Source of the DNA: an uncultured bacterium
GTDB lineage: Bacteria; Cyanobacteriota; Vampirovibrionia; Gastranaerophilales; Gastranaerophilaceae
DNA: 64,000 nt
Assembly: GCA_949284985.1 (NCBI GenBank)
Contig: CASDWY010000010.1
Coordinates: 1 to 64,000 of the forward strand
Direction of reading: 5' to 3'
Shown here: positions 53,401 through 62,642 of the stretch, one piece after another
Layout: each line of letters begins with the position of its first letter
Position numbering within the stretch: position 1 is the stretch's first letter
Position numbers and translations under genes: made by a program
Notes under the pieces: model-generated
Seen by the model: only the letters and a program-made list of their open reading frames with translations
Databases searched by the model: none
Told to the model about the DNA's origin: nothing

Positions 53401-53712
53401 ATGGCAGAAATTAACGAAAATCAAGAGTTTAAAGCACAAATTATCGAAACCATTGACGAAGAAGGAAAAACAGTAGAACTTGAACTTCTAGACATAGTTG
53501 ACGTCGAAGGGGTAGAATACGCAATTTTAAGAGAAACAAATCAAGATGATAACAATAACGATGAACTTGAAACAGAAGCTGTATTAATGAGATTAATTCG
53601 TAATGGTGATGAGTTCACGTTTGAAACAATAGAAAACGACGAAGAATTTAATATTGTGGCAGAATACATAAGCAGCTTAGAAGAAGACGACGAAGACAAA
53701 CAAGATGATTGA
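53401..53712 (+). CDS. DUF1292 acidic protein
   Basis: 103 residues, strongly acidic with an Asp/Glu-rich tail. TVELELLDIVDVEGVEYAILRE and VLMRLIRNGDEFTFETIENDEEF match the YrzB-like DUF1292 family, which commonly accompanies ruvX. Function unknown. It overlaps the purine nucleoside phosphorylase gene by 8 bases. Confidence 0.85.
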   Translation: MAEINENQEFKAQIIETIDEEGKTVELELLDIVDVEGVEYAILRETNQDDNNNDELETEAVLMRLIRNGDEFTFETIENDEEFNIVAEYISSLEEDDEDKQDD

Positions 53713-54505
53713 AACTATTAATTTCATAACCAATATAATAAAAGACTTTAAGCCACAAATAGGTTTAATCTTAGGCTCCGGATTAGGTAGCTTGGCAGAT
53801 GGACTAGATGGAATAAGAATTCCATACTGTGAAATTCCAGGATTTGCGAACTCTACTGTTCAAGGGCATAAAGGCAGCCTTGTTTTTGCAAGAGTCAATG
53901 GTAAAAAATGTATGTTTATGCAGGGTAGATATCATTTTTATGAAGGACATACACTTCAAAAAATAATTTTTCCAATTAGATTAATGAAAAAAATCGGAGT
54001 CAAAACCATAATTTTAACAAACGCAGCAGGCGGTATAAATCCGGATTTTAAAAGCGGAGATTTAATGCTCATTAGTGATCATATTAACTTTATGGGAACA
54101 AACCCTCTTATAGGAATGAACGATGAAACAATTGGACCTAGATTTCCTGATATGAGTGAAATATATAACAAAAAATTACGAGAAATAGCCTTAAACACTG
54201 CCAAAAAACTAAATATAGAATTAAAACAAGGTGTTTACCTTGCAGCAACCGGACCAAGCTATGAAACACCTGCCGAAGTCAAAATGTATCGACTCTTTGG
54301 TGCTGATGCTTGTGGAATGTCAACTGTTCCAGAAGCAATAGCTGCAGCACATGCCGGAATAAAAGTGCTTGGCATAAGCTGTATAACAAACCTTGCCGCA
54401 GGTATACAAACTACCCCTCTATCACATGAAGAAGTTGTCTATACAGCTGATAAAATAAAAAATCACTTTAAAAATCTTATTTTAGGTATAATTGAAAATA
54501 TATAA
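53705..54505 (+). CDS. Purine nucleoside phosphorylase (trimeric type)
   Basis: 266 residues. LILGSGLGSLAD (phosphate-binding, about 20), VQGHKGSLVFARV (about 58), MQGRYHFYEGH (about 75), LTNAAGGINP (about 110) and CGMSTVPEAIAA (about 198) are the signature segments of the PunA/DeoD2 trimeric family. It cleaves inosine and guanosine with phosphate into base and ribose 1-phosphate for salvage. Cytoplasmic. The gene is followed 15 bp later by the lipid-sugar transferase genes on the same strand. Confidence 0.94.
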   Translation: MIETINFITNIIKDFKPQIGLILGSGLGSLADGLDGIRIPYCEIPGFANSTVQGHKGSLVFARVNGKKCMFMQGRYHFYEGHTLQKIIFPIRLMKKIGVKTIILTNAAGGINPDFKSGDLMLISDHINFMGTNPLIGMNDETIGPRFPDMSEIYNKKLREIALNTAKKLNIELKQGVYLAATGPSYETPAEVKMYRLFGADACGMSTVPEAIAAAHAGIKVLGISCITNLAAGIQTTPLSHEEVVYTADKIKNHFKNLILGIIENI

Positions 54506-54520
54506 AATAAAGGATAATAA

Positions 54521-55426
54521 ATGGAAGTATCAATAGTTGTACCTTGCTATAACGAAGAATCATCAATAATGGTATTTTGGGAAAAAATTTCAAGTATTTG
54601 CACCCAGAATAATATTGAATTTGAAATCATATTTGTAGACGACGGCTCAACTGATTATACTTTGTCAAAAATCAAAGAATTAACACAAAAAAATCACAAT
54701 ATAAGATATGCAAGCTTATCAAGAAATTTTGGAAAAGATGCAGCAATACTTGCAGGCTTGAAAAAAGTTCAAGGCAATTATTGTGCGGTTATGGACGTAG
54801 ACTTACAAGATCCGCCTGAACTTTTACCACAAATGTTAGAAGCTATTAAAAATCCTGAAATTGATTGCGTAGAAACAAGACGAGAATCAAGAATTGGAGA
54901 ACCAGCTATTCGCTCTTTTTTTGCTAAAGCCTTTTGCAAAATAATGAACGCTATATCAAATGTTCACATTACAGATGGCATAAGAGATTTTAGACTTATG
55001 AAACAAAATGTTTTAGATGCTGTAATTTCTATTCAAGAATCCAATAGGTTTTCAAAAGGTCTTTTCAGTTGGGTTGGCTTTAAAACAATATGTATAACCT
55101 ATCCAAACACAAAAAGAATAAACGGAATTTCAAAATGGTCATTTTGGAGTTTATTTAAATACGCTGCAAATGGAATAATATCATTTTCCACATTACCTTT
55201 ATATATTCCATTGATTTTTGGTGCGCTGTTACTTTTAGTTGGCACAGTAGGCTTCATATATTGTCTATTATACCTAAAATCTATCTCAACTCCATTTTAC
55301 CTGTTTTTTATAACCTTTATGTTTGGATTTAACTTTTTATTTATAGGTTTTCTAGGGCTATATCTCGCCAAAATCCATACAGAAACCCAAAAAAGACCCT
55401 TGTACATAATAAGAGAAGAAAACTAA
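54521..55426 (+). CDS. DPM1/GtrB-like polyprenyl-phosphate glycosyltransferase
   Basis: 301 residues. GT2 catalytic domain (VSIVVPCYNEESSI, IIFVDDGSTDYT, AVMDVDLQDPPEL with DxD) and two C-terminal membrane helices (about 232-255 and 265-290) are typical of enzymes that link a sugar to undecaprenyl or dolichyl phosphate on the inner face of the membrane. The adjacent gene, overlapping by one base, encodes a multi-spanning glycosyltransferase that would use the product, so the pair forms a glycan-decorating unit. Which sugar is used is unknown. Confidence 0.88.
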   Translation: MEVSIVVPCYNEESSIMVFWEKISSICTQNNIEFEIIFVDDGSTDYTLSKIKELTQKNHNIRYASLSRNFGKDAAILAGLKKVQGNYCAVMDVDLQDPPELLPQMLEAIKNPEIDCVETRRESRIGEPAIRSFFAKAFCKIMNAISNVHITDGIRDFRLMKQNVLDAVISIQESNRFSKGLFSWVGFKTICITYPNTKRINGISKWSFWSLFKYAANGIISFSTLPLYIPLIFGALLLLVGTVGFIYCLLYLKSISTPFYLFFITFMFGFNFLFIGFLGLYLAKIHTETQKRPLYIIREEN

Positions 55427-57015
55427 TGTCAGAAACAAAAAAAAATAAATGGTTAATTATCAGTTGTATAATTGTTTTTATAATAACACTTTTGCTTAGA
55501 TTACATTTTATATCCCAAAAACAAGGCATACACGGAGATGAAGTTTTCTCTATAAGCATATCTAATCGCAACACATACGGTTGGATGTTGTACTATCCGG
55601 AAAACAGATTTTATACCGGAAAAGAATTAAAAAACTTATCACTGTTTAATGATACATCATTAAAAGATACCTTAAGCGATATAAAACAAATGCATGTAAA
55701 AGTAAATGATCCCCCACATACAAACTTATATTATAGTGCACTTAGGCTTTGGTGTAATGGATTTGAATCCACCAATTTACATAAAATTTTATGGAGAGGA
55801 TTATCTCTAAATCTGGTTTTTTTCTCGTTTTCCTTTTTGATACTATTCAAAATTCTTAGGAAATTGTTTAAAAATAGTTCTTTAATTCCTTTTGGTCTAC
55901 TATGCGCATTCGCTAATACCGGAAGTATTTCCGAAACAATATTTATGAGACCTTATCAACTGCAGGAAACAATTTTTCTTTTACTAACTTACTGCGTAAT
56001 AAATTTTTGGTTTGATATTGAACAGAAAAAGCTTATTAGCATAAAAAACTTTATTATTGCATCATTCTCGCTTGCATTTGCACTATTATCAGGATATTTT
56101 GCCCCAATGTATATAGGTCTGCTCGGAATAGTGCTAATTGTTAAGTCGATAAAAGAAAATCAATACAAAAATATTATTTTTCTTTTCTTTAGCTTAATAA
56201 CCTCTGTTGCACTTGCATACACATTTTACAACGGTTATTTTATAGGATTTACAAGCACAAGAGCCCAACATGTGTTTTATAGAATTTCCGGCACTGAGCA
56301 TATGGGGAATTTTAAAGAAACACTTAAAGCTATAACAAATTGCTTTATATATTTTATTTACTATATTCCTTGCATAATAATAGCCGGATTTATACAAATA
56401 AAAAGATTTACAAATAAAACCAAACCTCATTTTCATCTAATAACCGGTTATTTAGTAGCTTGTGCATTTTTATGGTCAATAATCATACTCGCAATATCCC
56501 CCTACAGAGTAGTTAGATACATCACTCCGGTATTCCCTATTTTAGCTCTTGTTTACCCTATGCTTTTAAGTGGTTTTAAAGAAACTCTTCAAAAAAACTT
56601 TATAGCAATTTTCTCCATGTTTATCTTAATTTTTGCGCTATTCCCTCAGCCAATTGAAAGCTATGACACAGAATACCCTAAAGTAGCAAAGCTATTCCCA
56701 TATAGCGCAAGAATCGAAAATCTTTTTATTTCACAAAAATTAATATACACCTTCCCTCAAGATCCTAATGTTCCTGTTTTTATAACAGCAAGAAACAGTA
56801 TTGATATACTTTCGCTTGTCCCGATTATGAACGATAACCAGTTGTATTTTATAAATTACGAAATAGTTGTTCTTCCTACATACTTAAAAGAACTATATCT
56901 TTTAATTGATAAATCAGCATACATTGATGAGAAAATACTTAATAAATCATTTAACATTTCAAACCAACCACCTACAACAAAAAATCTGAGAACAATAAAA
57001 CTTATACACAAATAA
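55426..57015 (+). CDS. Membrane glycosyltransferase (GT39/ArnT-like)
   Basis: 529 residues with about ten to twelve membrane helices. An extracytoplasmic acidic motif near the N-terminus (HGDEVFSISI, about 36) follows the first helix, as in PMT/ArnT GT-C enzymes that use lipid-linked sugars. The one-base overlap with the DPM1-like gene supports transfer of that enzyme's sugar to a surface glycan, lipid or protein. No clear glycan acceptor is nearby. The C-terminal soluble part (about 415-529) is short. Confidence 0.78.
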   Translation: MSETKKNKWLIISCIIVFIITLLLRLHFISQKQGIHGDEVFSISISNRNTYGWMLYYPENRFYTGKELKNLSLFNDTSLKDTLSDIKQMHVKVNDPPHTNLYYSALRLWCNGFESTNLHKILWRGLSLNLVFFSFSFLILFKILRKLFKNSSLIPFGLLCAFANTGSISETIFMRPYQLQETIFLLLTYCVINFWFDIEQKKLISIKNFIIASFSLAFALLSGYFAPMYIGLLGIVLIVKSIKENQYKNIIFLFFSLITSVALAYTFYNGYFIGFTSTRAQHVFYRISGTEHMGNFKETLKAITNCFIYFIYYIPCIIIAGFIQIKRFTNKTKPHFHLITGYLVACAFLWSIIILAISPYRVVRYITPVFPILALVYPMLLSGFKETLQKNFIAIFSMFILIFALFPQPIESYDTEYPKVAKLFPYSARIENLFISQKLIYTFPQDPNVPVFITARNSIDILSLVPIMNDNQLYFINYEIVVLPTYLKELYLLIDKSAYIDEKILNKSFNISNQPPTTKNLRTIKLIHK

Positions 57016-57112
57016 GCTCATATATTTAATGTAAATTTTTCTTAAAACAGACCTTATTCGAACTTATATAGTATAATTAAAGTTAGTTTTGTTAACTTTA
57101 TAGGAGAAACAT

Positions 57113-59521
57113 ATGAAACATTTAAACAAACTCGCAATAGCGGTATGTTCAATTTTAGGTGCACTTATGTTTTCAGCAGTTCCAACGCTAGCCAGCGAAG
57201 CTGATCTTGTTGTACCATCATTTGCAACACACCCAAACAGCTACAATCTGCTTGTAGCCGGAATTATAATTAGTGCAATAGGAATTATTATTGGAATTAT
57301 TCAATATTTTAACGTAAAACGTATAAAAGCTCACCAATCAATGCTTGCGGTGGGTAATTTAATTTTTGAAACCTGCAAAACATATCTTATTCAACAAGGA
57401 AAATTTTTAGTACTTTTAGAAGTATTAATTGCAATATGTATAGGTTTTTATTTTGGAGTACTACAGAACCTTGATGCCAAAGGTGTATTGCTAATCCTAG
57501 GCTGGTCTGTAATTGGGATTCTTGGTTCATACGGAGTTGCTTGGTATGGAATAAGGATGAACACTCTTGCAAATTCAAGAACAGCGTTTGTAGCACTAAA
57601 AGGAAAACCTTATGAAATATTAGGAATTCCTCTTCAAGTAGGAATGAGTATTGGCGTAATCCTTGTGAGTGTTGAGCTTATATTAATGCTAACAATTCTT
57701 TTATTTGTTCCTGGACATCTAGCAGGAGCTTGCTTTATCGGATTTGCAATAGGTGAATCGCTAGGTGCATCAGCTCTTCGTGTTGCAGGAGGAATTTTTA
57801 CCAAAATTGCGGACATTGGTTCTGACTTAATGAAAGTTCAATTTAACATAAAAGAAGATGACCCAAGAAATCCCGGAGTAATTGCCGACTGTACAGGTGA
57901 CAATGCCGGTGATTCAATCGGACCAACAGCAGACGGATTTGAAACCTACGGCGTAACCGGTGTAGCACTGGTAAGCTTTATTCTGCTTGGAGTTTCTGAA
58001 GAATACAGAATTCCTCTATTAACTTGGATTTTTACAATGCGTTTCTTAATGATAGTAACATCTGTCATTGCATACAAAACAAATGATATAATCGCAAAGC
58101 TTCAATATAGAAATGCCAAAGAAATGGATTTTGAAGCTCCATTGACTTCGTTAATTTGGATAACATCAATTCTTTCAATATTAATGACCTTTGGCGTAAG
58201 CTACTGGCAACTTGGAGCATTAGGAAATAACATATGGTTTGTATTATCAACCATCATTTCTTGCGGAACTCTTGGCGCTGCTCTAATCCCAGAGTTCACA
58301 AAAGTATTTACGAGTACAAAAGCTCGTCACACCGAAGAAGTTGTAACAGCCTCAAGAGAAGGCGGCGCCTCATTAACTATTCTTTCTGGTCTTGTTGCGG
58401 GGAACTTCTCTGCATTTTGGATTGGATTAACTATAGCTGCACTAATGGCGGCAGCATATTTTGCAAGTCTTTATATTCCACAAAATATAATGAATTATGC
58501 ATCAGTATTTGCTTTTGGTTTAGTTGCTTTCGGCTTTCTTGGAATGGGACCTATAACAATTGCAGTTGACAGCTACGGACCTGTTACAGACAATGCTCAA
58601 TCCGTTTATGAACTATCTTTGATAGAAAGCATAGATAATATTGAAAATCAAATCAAAGATGATTTTGGATTTGAACCACAATTTGACAAAGCAAAAAAAC
58701 TACTTGAAGCAAATGATGGAGCAGGAAACACCTTTAAAGCAACTTCCAAACCTGTTTTAATAGGTACTGCGGTTGTTGGTGCGACTACAATGATTTTTTC
58801 TCTTATTCTTGTAATTCGAGATACTTTAGGCATAAAACCAGAGACTATACTAAATCTGCTTAATCCATATACTATTCTTGGTTTTATTTTAGGCGGTGCA
58901 ATAATCTACTGGTTTACAGGCAGCTCAATGCAAGCTGTTACAACAGGTGCTTATAGAGCTGTTAAATACATTAAAGAACACATTAACCTCGATGATAACA
59001 AATCTGCAATGGCTGCAACAGAACACTCTAAAGAAGTTGTAAAAATATGTACTCAATATGCTCAATCAGGCATGTTAAACATCTTTATAGCTTTATTCTC
59101 TTTTGCTTTATCCTTTGCATTCTTCTCTGCACCTGTAGGGTCGCATGAACCAGTTGCATTTTTTGTAAGTTACTTAATTGCAATTGCTGTATTCGGCTTA
59201 TTCCAAGCTGTATTTATGGCTAACGCAGGCGGTTGTTGGGATAACGGTAAAAAAATTGTTGAAGTAGACCTTGCTGAAAAAGGAACACCGCTTCATGAAG
59301 CAACTGTTGTTGGCGACACCGTTGGAGATCCTTTTAAAGACACTTCCTCTGTAGCTATGAATCCAATCATTAAATTTACAACTTTATTTGGTCTTCTGGC
59401 TATGGAAATTGCTATTTCTGAAAGCTTTAAAGATTTTGCCCCATACGTTGGAACTATATTCTTCTTTATAGCTTTATTCTTTGTATATCGTTCTTTCTAC
59501 GGAATGAGAATCAAATCATAA
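57113..59521 (+). CDS. hppA: Membrane-bound proton (or sodium)-pumping pyrophosphatase
   Basis: 802 residues with about 16 membrane helices and a signal-like N-terminus. Pyrophosphate site: KEDDPRNPGVIAD and GDNAGDSIGPTADGFETYG (about 250-285), VTDNAQSVYEL (about 488) and the C-terminal NAGGCWDNGKK and GDTVGDPFKDTSS segments. The GNTFKA segment has Lys542 where K+-dependent members have Ala, which in studied enzymes makes activity K+-independent. Couples PPi hydrolysis to ion export, saving ATP in fermenters. The DIGSDLMKVQF variant at the usual DVGADLVGKVE place resembles a subgroup with Na+ dependence or regulation, so the pumped ion is open. Ribosome-binding site AGGAG. Confidence 0.93.
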   Translation: MKHLNKLAIAVCSILGALMFSAVPTLASEADLVVPSFATHPNSYNLLVAGIIISAIGIIIGIIQYFNVKRIKAHQSMLAVGNLIFETCKTYLIQQGKFLVLLEVLIAICIGFYFGVLQNLDAKGVLLILGWSVIGILGSYGVAWYGIRMNTLANSRTAFVALKGKPYEILGIPLQVGMSIGVILVSVELILMLTILLFVPGHLAGACFIGFAIGESLGASALRVAGGIFTKIADIGSDLMKVQFNIKEDDPRNPGVIADCTGDNAGDSIGPTADGFETYGVTGVALVSFILLGVSEEYRIPLLTWIFTMRFLMIVTSVIAYKTNDIIAKLQYRNAKEMDFEAPLTSLIWITSILSILMTFGVSYWQLGALGNNIWFVLSTIISCGTLGAALIPEFTKVFTSTKARHTEEVVTASREGGASLTILSGLVAGNFSAFWIGLTIAALMAAAYFASLYIPQNIMNYASVFAFGLVAFGFLGMGPITIAVDSYGPVTDNAQSVYELSLIESIDNIENQIKDDFGFEPQFDKAKKLLEANDGAGNTFKATSKPVLIGTAVVGATTMIFSLILVIRDTLGIKPETILNLLNPYTILGFILGGAIIYWFTGSSMQAVTTGAYRAVKYIKEHINLDDNKSAMAATEHSKEVVKICTQYAQSGMLNIFIALFSFALSFAFFSAPVGSHEPVAFFVSYLIAIAVFGLFQAVFMANAGGCWDNGKKIVEVDLAEKGTPLHEATVVGDTVGDPFKDTSSVAMNPIIKFTTLFGLLAMEIAISESFKDFAPYVGTIFFFIALFFVYRSFYGMRIKS

Positions 59522-59536
59522 ATAACACAAAAAATA

Positions 59537-59580
59537 AATAAACCGTCTTTTACTTTTTAAGTTTAAGACGGTTTATTTTT
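59537..59580. terminator. Bidirectional terminator between hppA and the glycosylase gene
   Basis: A 13-bp perfect stem (59537-59549 with 59565-59577) with a 15-nt loop and T-run; it serves hppA and, from the other side, overlaps the 3' end of the convergent gene. Confidence 0.85.
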
Positions 59581-60118
59581 TAGAAACCCATTTGTTATCT
59601 TTTATATAAAAACGCCAAGGATAATCAGCAGCGAGCTTAATTCCAACTCTTACTGTCTGCACAATATTTGCTTTTTCTATATCACCATTATCCTCTACCC
59701 ATATCTCAGACTCATCGCTAGTACAATCTATACCATTTTGTTCCTTAGTAATACTAAAAGCCTTACAAAGTTTTGCGGGCCCGTTTGTGCCAAATTCCGT
59801 TTCTTGTAAAGGCTCAACTGCCCTAATTAAAACTGCGCACCCTCGTCCTTTTTTTTCTGTAACAATATTCATACAATAGTGCATTCCATAGGTAAAATAC
59901 ACATACACAGTTCCGGGCGCTTCATACAACGTTTTTGAACGCTCAGTAACGCCTCTATATGCGTGGCAAGACGGATCTTCTTGGGTATATGCTTCTGTTT
60001 CAACAATTTTGCCTTTTAAAACTTTATTCCCTACTTTACGACACAAAATTTTTCCTAAAAGTTTTTGAGCTACTATTAATGTTGGTTGATTGTAAAATTT
60101 ACGTGTTATCGCTTTCAT
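59573..60118 (-). CDS. 3-methyladenine DNA glycosylase (AAG/MPG family)
   Basis: 181 residues from ATG 60118; a longer frame to 60166 has no ribosome-binding site. LLGKILCRKV, KGKIVETEAYTQEDPSCHAYRG (catalytic Glu region, about 50), PGTVYVYFTYGMHYCMNIV (about 80, intercalating Tyr) and GPAKLCKAF (about 125) match the alkyladenine glycosylase fold. It removes alkylated or deaminated purines in base-excision repair. A TATAAA-like -10 (60133-60128) is 9 nt from the start and no Shine-Dalgarno is visible, so it may be leaderless. Confidence 0.92.
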   Translation of the reverse strand: MKAITRKFYNQPTLIVAQKLLGKILCRKVGNKVLKGKIVETEAYTQEDPSCHAYRGVTERSKTLYEAPGTVYVYFTYGMHYCMNIVTEKKGRGCAVLIRAVEPLQETEFGTNGPAKLCKAFSITKEQNGIDCTSDESEIWVEDNGDIEKANIVQTVRVGIKLAADYPWRFYIKDNKWVSKK

Positions 60119-60170
60119 AACAAAAATTTTATACACAAAATTAATTTGGCGCAAACTATTTAACAAAAAA

Positions 60171-60200
60171 TTTATCCTGGCAATCTTTTAATGTTATAAT
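60171..60200 (+). promoter_or_regulatory. Promoter of the polysialyltransferase-like gene
   Basis: TTTATC (60171-60176) and a perfect TATAAT (60195-60200) with an 18-bp spacer; start codon TTG at 60220 has TGGAGG. Confidence 0.5.
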
Positions 60201-60219
60201 ATAAACACTGGAGGTTATA

Positions 60220-61530
60220 TTGAAAAAACGTCTTTTTGCCGGATTTAGCCCATCAAATGCAATAAATGTTCTTGCTGTTTTGGATAGTTTACCTCAATAT
60301 AACTACAAAAATTACTATGCATTTTTAGGTCAAAAAAATCTTTTTGATGAAACTAAAAATATTCTTAATCATTCTAAGTGTATTGAAAAAACCTACAATC
60401 TGGCTTCAAATTCCGCTACTTTTAATATAGAAACTAAACAAATTGAAAAAATTATTGATATTAAATCTTTTGATGAAATATATCTGCAGTTTAATGGTGC
60501 AGATTTTCGTGTTATAACTCGCAAATATAAAAAAGCAACTATATTTCTCATAGAAGATGGACTTAGCTCATACATAAAACAACCCTCCACTCTTTTGTTT
60601 CATAAAAAACCTTTTGCTATATATTCTTATAACTATTTAGAAAACTTTTTACCGCATGAATGCAGATACAACAATATTAAAAATATTCCTATCTCACATA
60701 ACTCACTAAAAAAAATATACTCCACTCTCAACACTGAAATACCCCCAATCTACAATCAAAACAGTATTATTTTATGCACACAAGACCTCTTTACAACAAA
60801 TATAATTACATATGAAGAAGAACTTAAAATGTATTCTGATTGTATTGCTTTAATGTTAGAGAAAAATTATAATGTCTTCCTAAAGGAACATCCACGAACA
60901 AAATTTCCATTCTTCCCCAAATTAAAAGGCTTATTTAATGATAACAGATTTAATAAACTTCCACAAAATTCTATCCCCATAGAAATTTATATCTCAAAAT
61001 TCAAACCCAAAGCAATTGTATCTGTTTTTTCAACGGCAATGTTTCTTGCATCAGACATATTTGGTTGTCCGGTCTACGGGCTCAACTATTATTACTACAA
61101 AACCAATAACTACTCCTTAAAGAATTTTGACTTCGCCTCCTTAATTGCCAAAAGTAAATTCAAACCTGTAGACCAAATAGACCTTCAAACTTTAGATAAA
61201 GTTTCATTTGAAACAAAAAGCTTTCTTCTTTCAATTAAAGAACTCGAACTATACAAAATCTTTATATCAAAAAAAACCTTTTATAAATTTAAACACGCTT
61301 ATAAAAAACTACAAATCACAGATGATTTACTTAAAAAATATCAAATTAATAAAGCTTTTGCACAAATAATTGAAAACGGATTTTATTTTGACTTAATATT
61401 ACATAATTTACCAATATACAAGCAAAACATTAAACTATACACTGAACAACTTATTAAAGCTAAATCTCCAACTGAATTTTGCTGTTATTGTTTAAATGGA
61501 CTAAAAATACTTTTCAACTTAATATTTTAA
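60220..61530 (+). CDS. Polysialyltransferase/sialyltransferase-like glycosyltransferase
   Basis: 436 residues from TTG 60220 (TGGAGG upstream). IFLIEDGLSSY near 110 matches the D/E-D/E-G motif and FLKEHPRTKFP near 230 the HP motif of bacterial (poly)sialyltransferase GT-B enzymes, with AIVSVFSTAMFLASDIFG near 270 as the Ser/Thr motif. These catalyse transfer of sialic acid (or a related ulosonic acid) from CMP-donor to surface glycans. No CMP-sialic acid synthesis genes are in the window, so the donor is unproven. Single gene. The C-terminal 100 residues are helical and lineage-specific. Confidence 0.7.
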   Translation: MKKRLFAGFSPSNAINVLAVLDSLPQYNYKNYYAFLGQKNLFDETKNILNHSKCIEKTYNLASNSATFNIETKQIEKIIDIKSFDEIYLQFNGADFRVITRKYKKATIFLIEDGLSSYIKQPSTLLFHKKPFAIYSYNYLENFLPHECRYNNIKNIPISHNSLKKIYSTLNTEIPPIYNQNSIILCTQDLFTTNIITYEEELKMYSDCIALMLEKNYNVFLKEHPRTKFPFFPKLKGLFNDNRFNKLPQNSIPIEIYISKFKPKAIVSVFSTAMFLASDIFGCPVYGLNYYYYKTNNYSLKNFDFASLIAKSKFKPVDQIDLQTLDKVSFETKSFLLSIKELELYKIFISKKTFYKFKHAYKKLQITDDLLKKYQINKAFAQIIENGFYFDLILHNLPIYKQNIKLYTEQLIKAKSPTEFCCYCLNGLKILFNLIF

Positions 61531-61566
61531 TAACCATTCTTTAAAATATTTATACAAGCTTGTGCA

Positions 61567-62544
61567 TTAATAATTTTTATTTATATACTTATCAATTTTT
61601 TCTGCAATATAAGTTGAAAACATAGGCAAAACTCCATAATAAATTGCTGCAAATATAATAGCCGGTCGCAAAATATTAATACCTTCAATATATTTACCCA
61701 ATTTAGCATCATCAGCATTAATTTTTGAAAACTTTTCTATAAACTTATCTGTCTTTGCTTTAATTATTCTATCTACGCCATATCCACCCAAAAGAGTTAT
61801 TGCAGTTGATATGACATTGTTATAAATAAGTGCTTTTTTCCGATTTTCTTTTATTTTTTTACTTTTGTTAGTTTGAATAGCAAACGATGAACTCAACAAT
61901 ATATCAGTCGCTGCACTCATATGTTTAGCAATATTTTTATCATTAGATTTATATTTATTAACAAACTTTTGAAAAGACTCATTTTGCAAAATTCCACTTA
62001 AAACTCTGCTAATAAAACCAGATGACCCGCCTTTAAAATTTATTGCATTATCCTTTTTTACCTGAGATTTTTTTCTCACATTAAAAAGTTTATCCATCAA
62101 AACAGGAATAAGAGCTATAGTCAGCATAGATTTAGGAACAGCTGTAATCAATCCTGTACTAAGCTTTATAATTTGCGTCGCAAATGCATATCCTTTTTTA
62201 TCAAAAACATTATTAGTCAATTCACTCAATGAATTAACTGCTTGTTTTTTATAATATTTTGCTGCATCTATATCTATTTTTTTTATTGCATTCTCTATAG
62301 GAAGTGAAACTGCAGCTACAATTCCAAATTTTATCAATCCAGATCCTATAGAATTAGCACAGGCATACTGTTTGTTCTCTTTTTCTACATCTGGAGTAGC
62401 TAAAATAGCAATCGGCCGCACCACAGTGGACATAAAAAGTGACGTTCCGGCAGCAACGGAAACCCCATGAGCTGAAATAAATTCGAGACTTTTCAAAACG
62501 TGTCGATTTTTAAATATATTATTTGTAGTTTTCTGTATATTCAT
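61567..62544 (-). CDS. Lineage-specific membrane protein, unknown
   Basis: 325 residues with several hydrophobic segments (about 22-48, 70-88, 125-150, 235-255, 290-315) separated by Lys-rich loops. Contains INFKGGSSGF in the middle, recalling the FKG motif of other proteins in this genome. No enzyme motif. It looks like one of the many integral membrane proteins special to Gastranaerophilales; nothing in its neighbourhood explains it. Confidence 0.5.
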   Translation of the reverse strand: MNIQKTTNNIFKNRHVLKSLEFISAHGVSVAAGTSLFMSTVVRPIAILATPDVEKENKQYACANSIGSGLIKFGIVAAVSLPIENAIKKIDIDAAKYYKKQAVNSLSELTNNVFDKKGYAFATQIIKLSTGLITAVPKSMLTIALIPVLMDKLFNVRKKSQVKKDNAINFKGGSSGFISRVLSGILQNESFQKFVNKYKSNDKNIAKHMSAATDILLSSSFAIQTNKSKKIKENRKKALIYNNVISTAITLLGGYGVDRIIKAKTDKFIEKFSKINADDAKLGKYIEGINILRPAIIFAAIYYGVLPMFSTYIAEKIDKYINKNY

Positions 62545-62605
62545 TAGCCCACCTCTTTATAGTAGACAACACACATACAAAAAAGTAAAACTTTCTGCTA
62601 CAAAG

Positions 62606-62634
62606 TTTAATTTTTATAAATTTTAAATTATAAT
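62606..62634 (+). promoter_or_regulatory. Promoter next to the pnuC start (leaderless candidate)
   Basis: TTTAAT (62606-62611) and a perfect TATAAT (62629-62634) are 17 bp apart. The -10 ends 8 nt before the ATG at 62643 and there is no Shine-Dalgarno, so the mRNA would have no leader or one of one or two bases. Confidence 0.45.
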
Positions 62635-62642
62635 TAAACTCA

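Noticed and set aside
58234-58569. 111-codon alternative frame inside hppA
   Set aside because: The pyrophosphatase frame is intact with all motifs; this frame has no start signal or known features.
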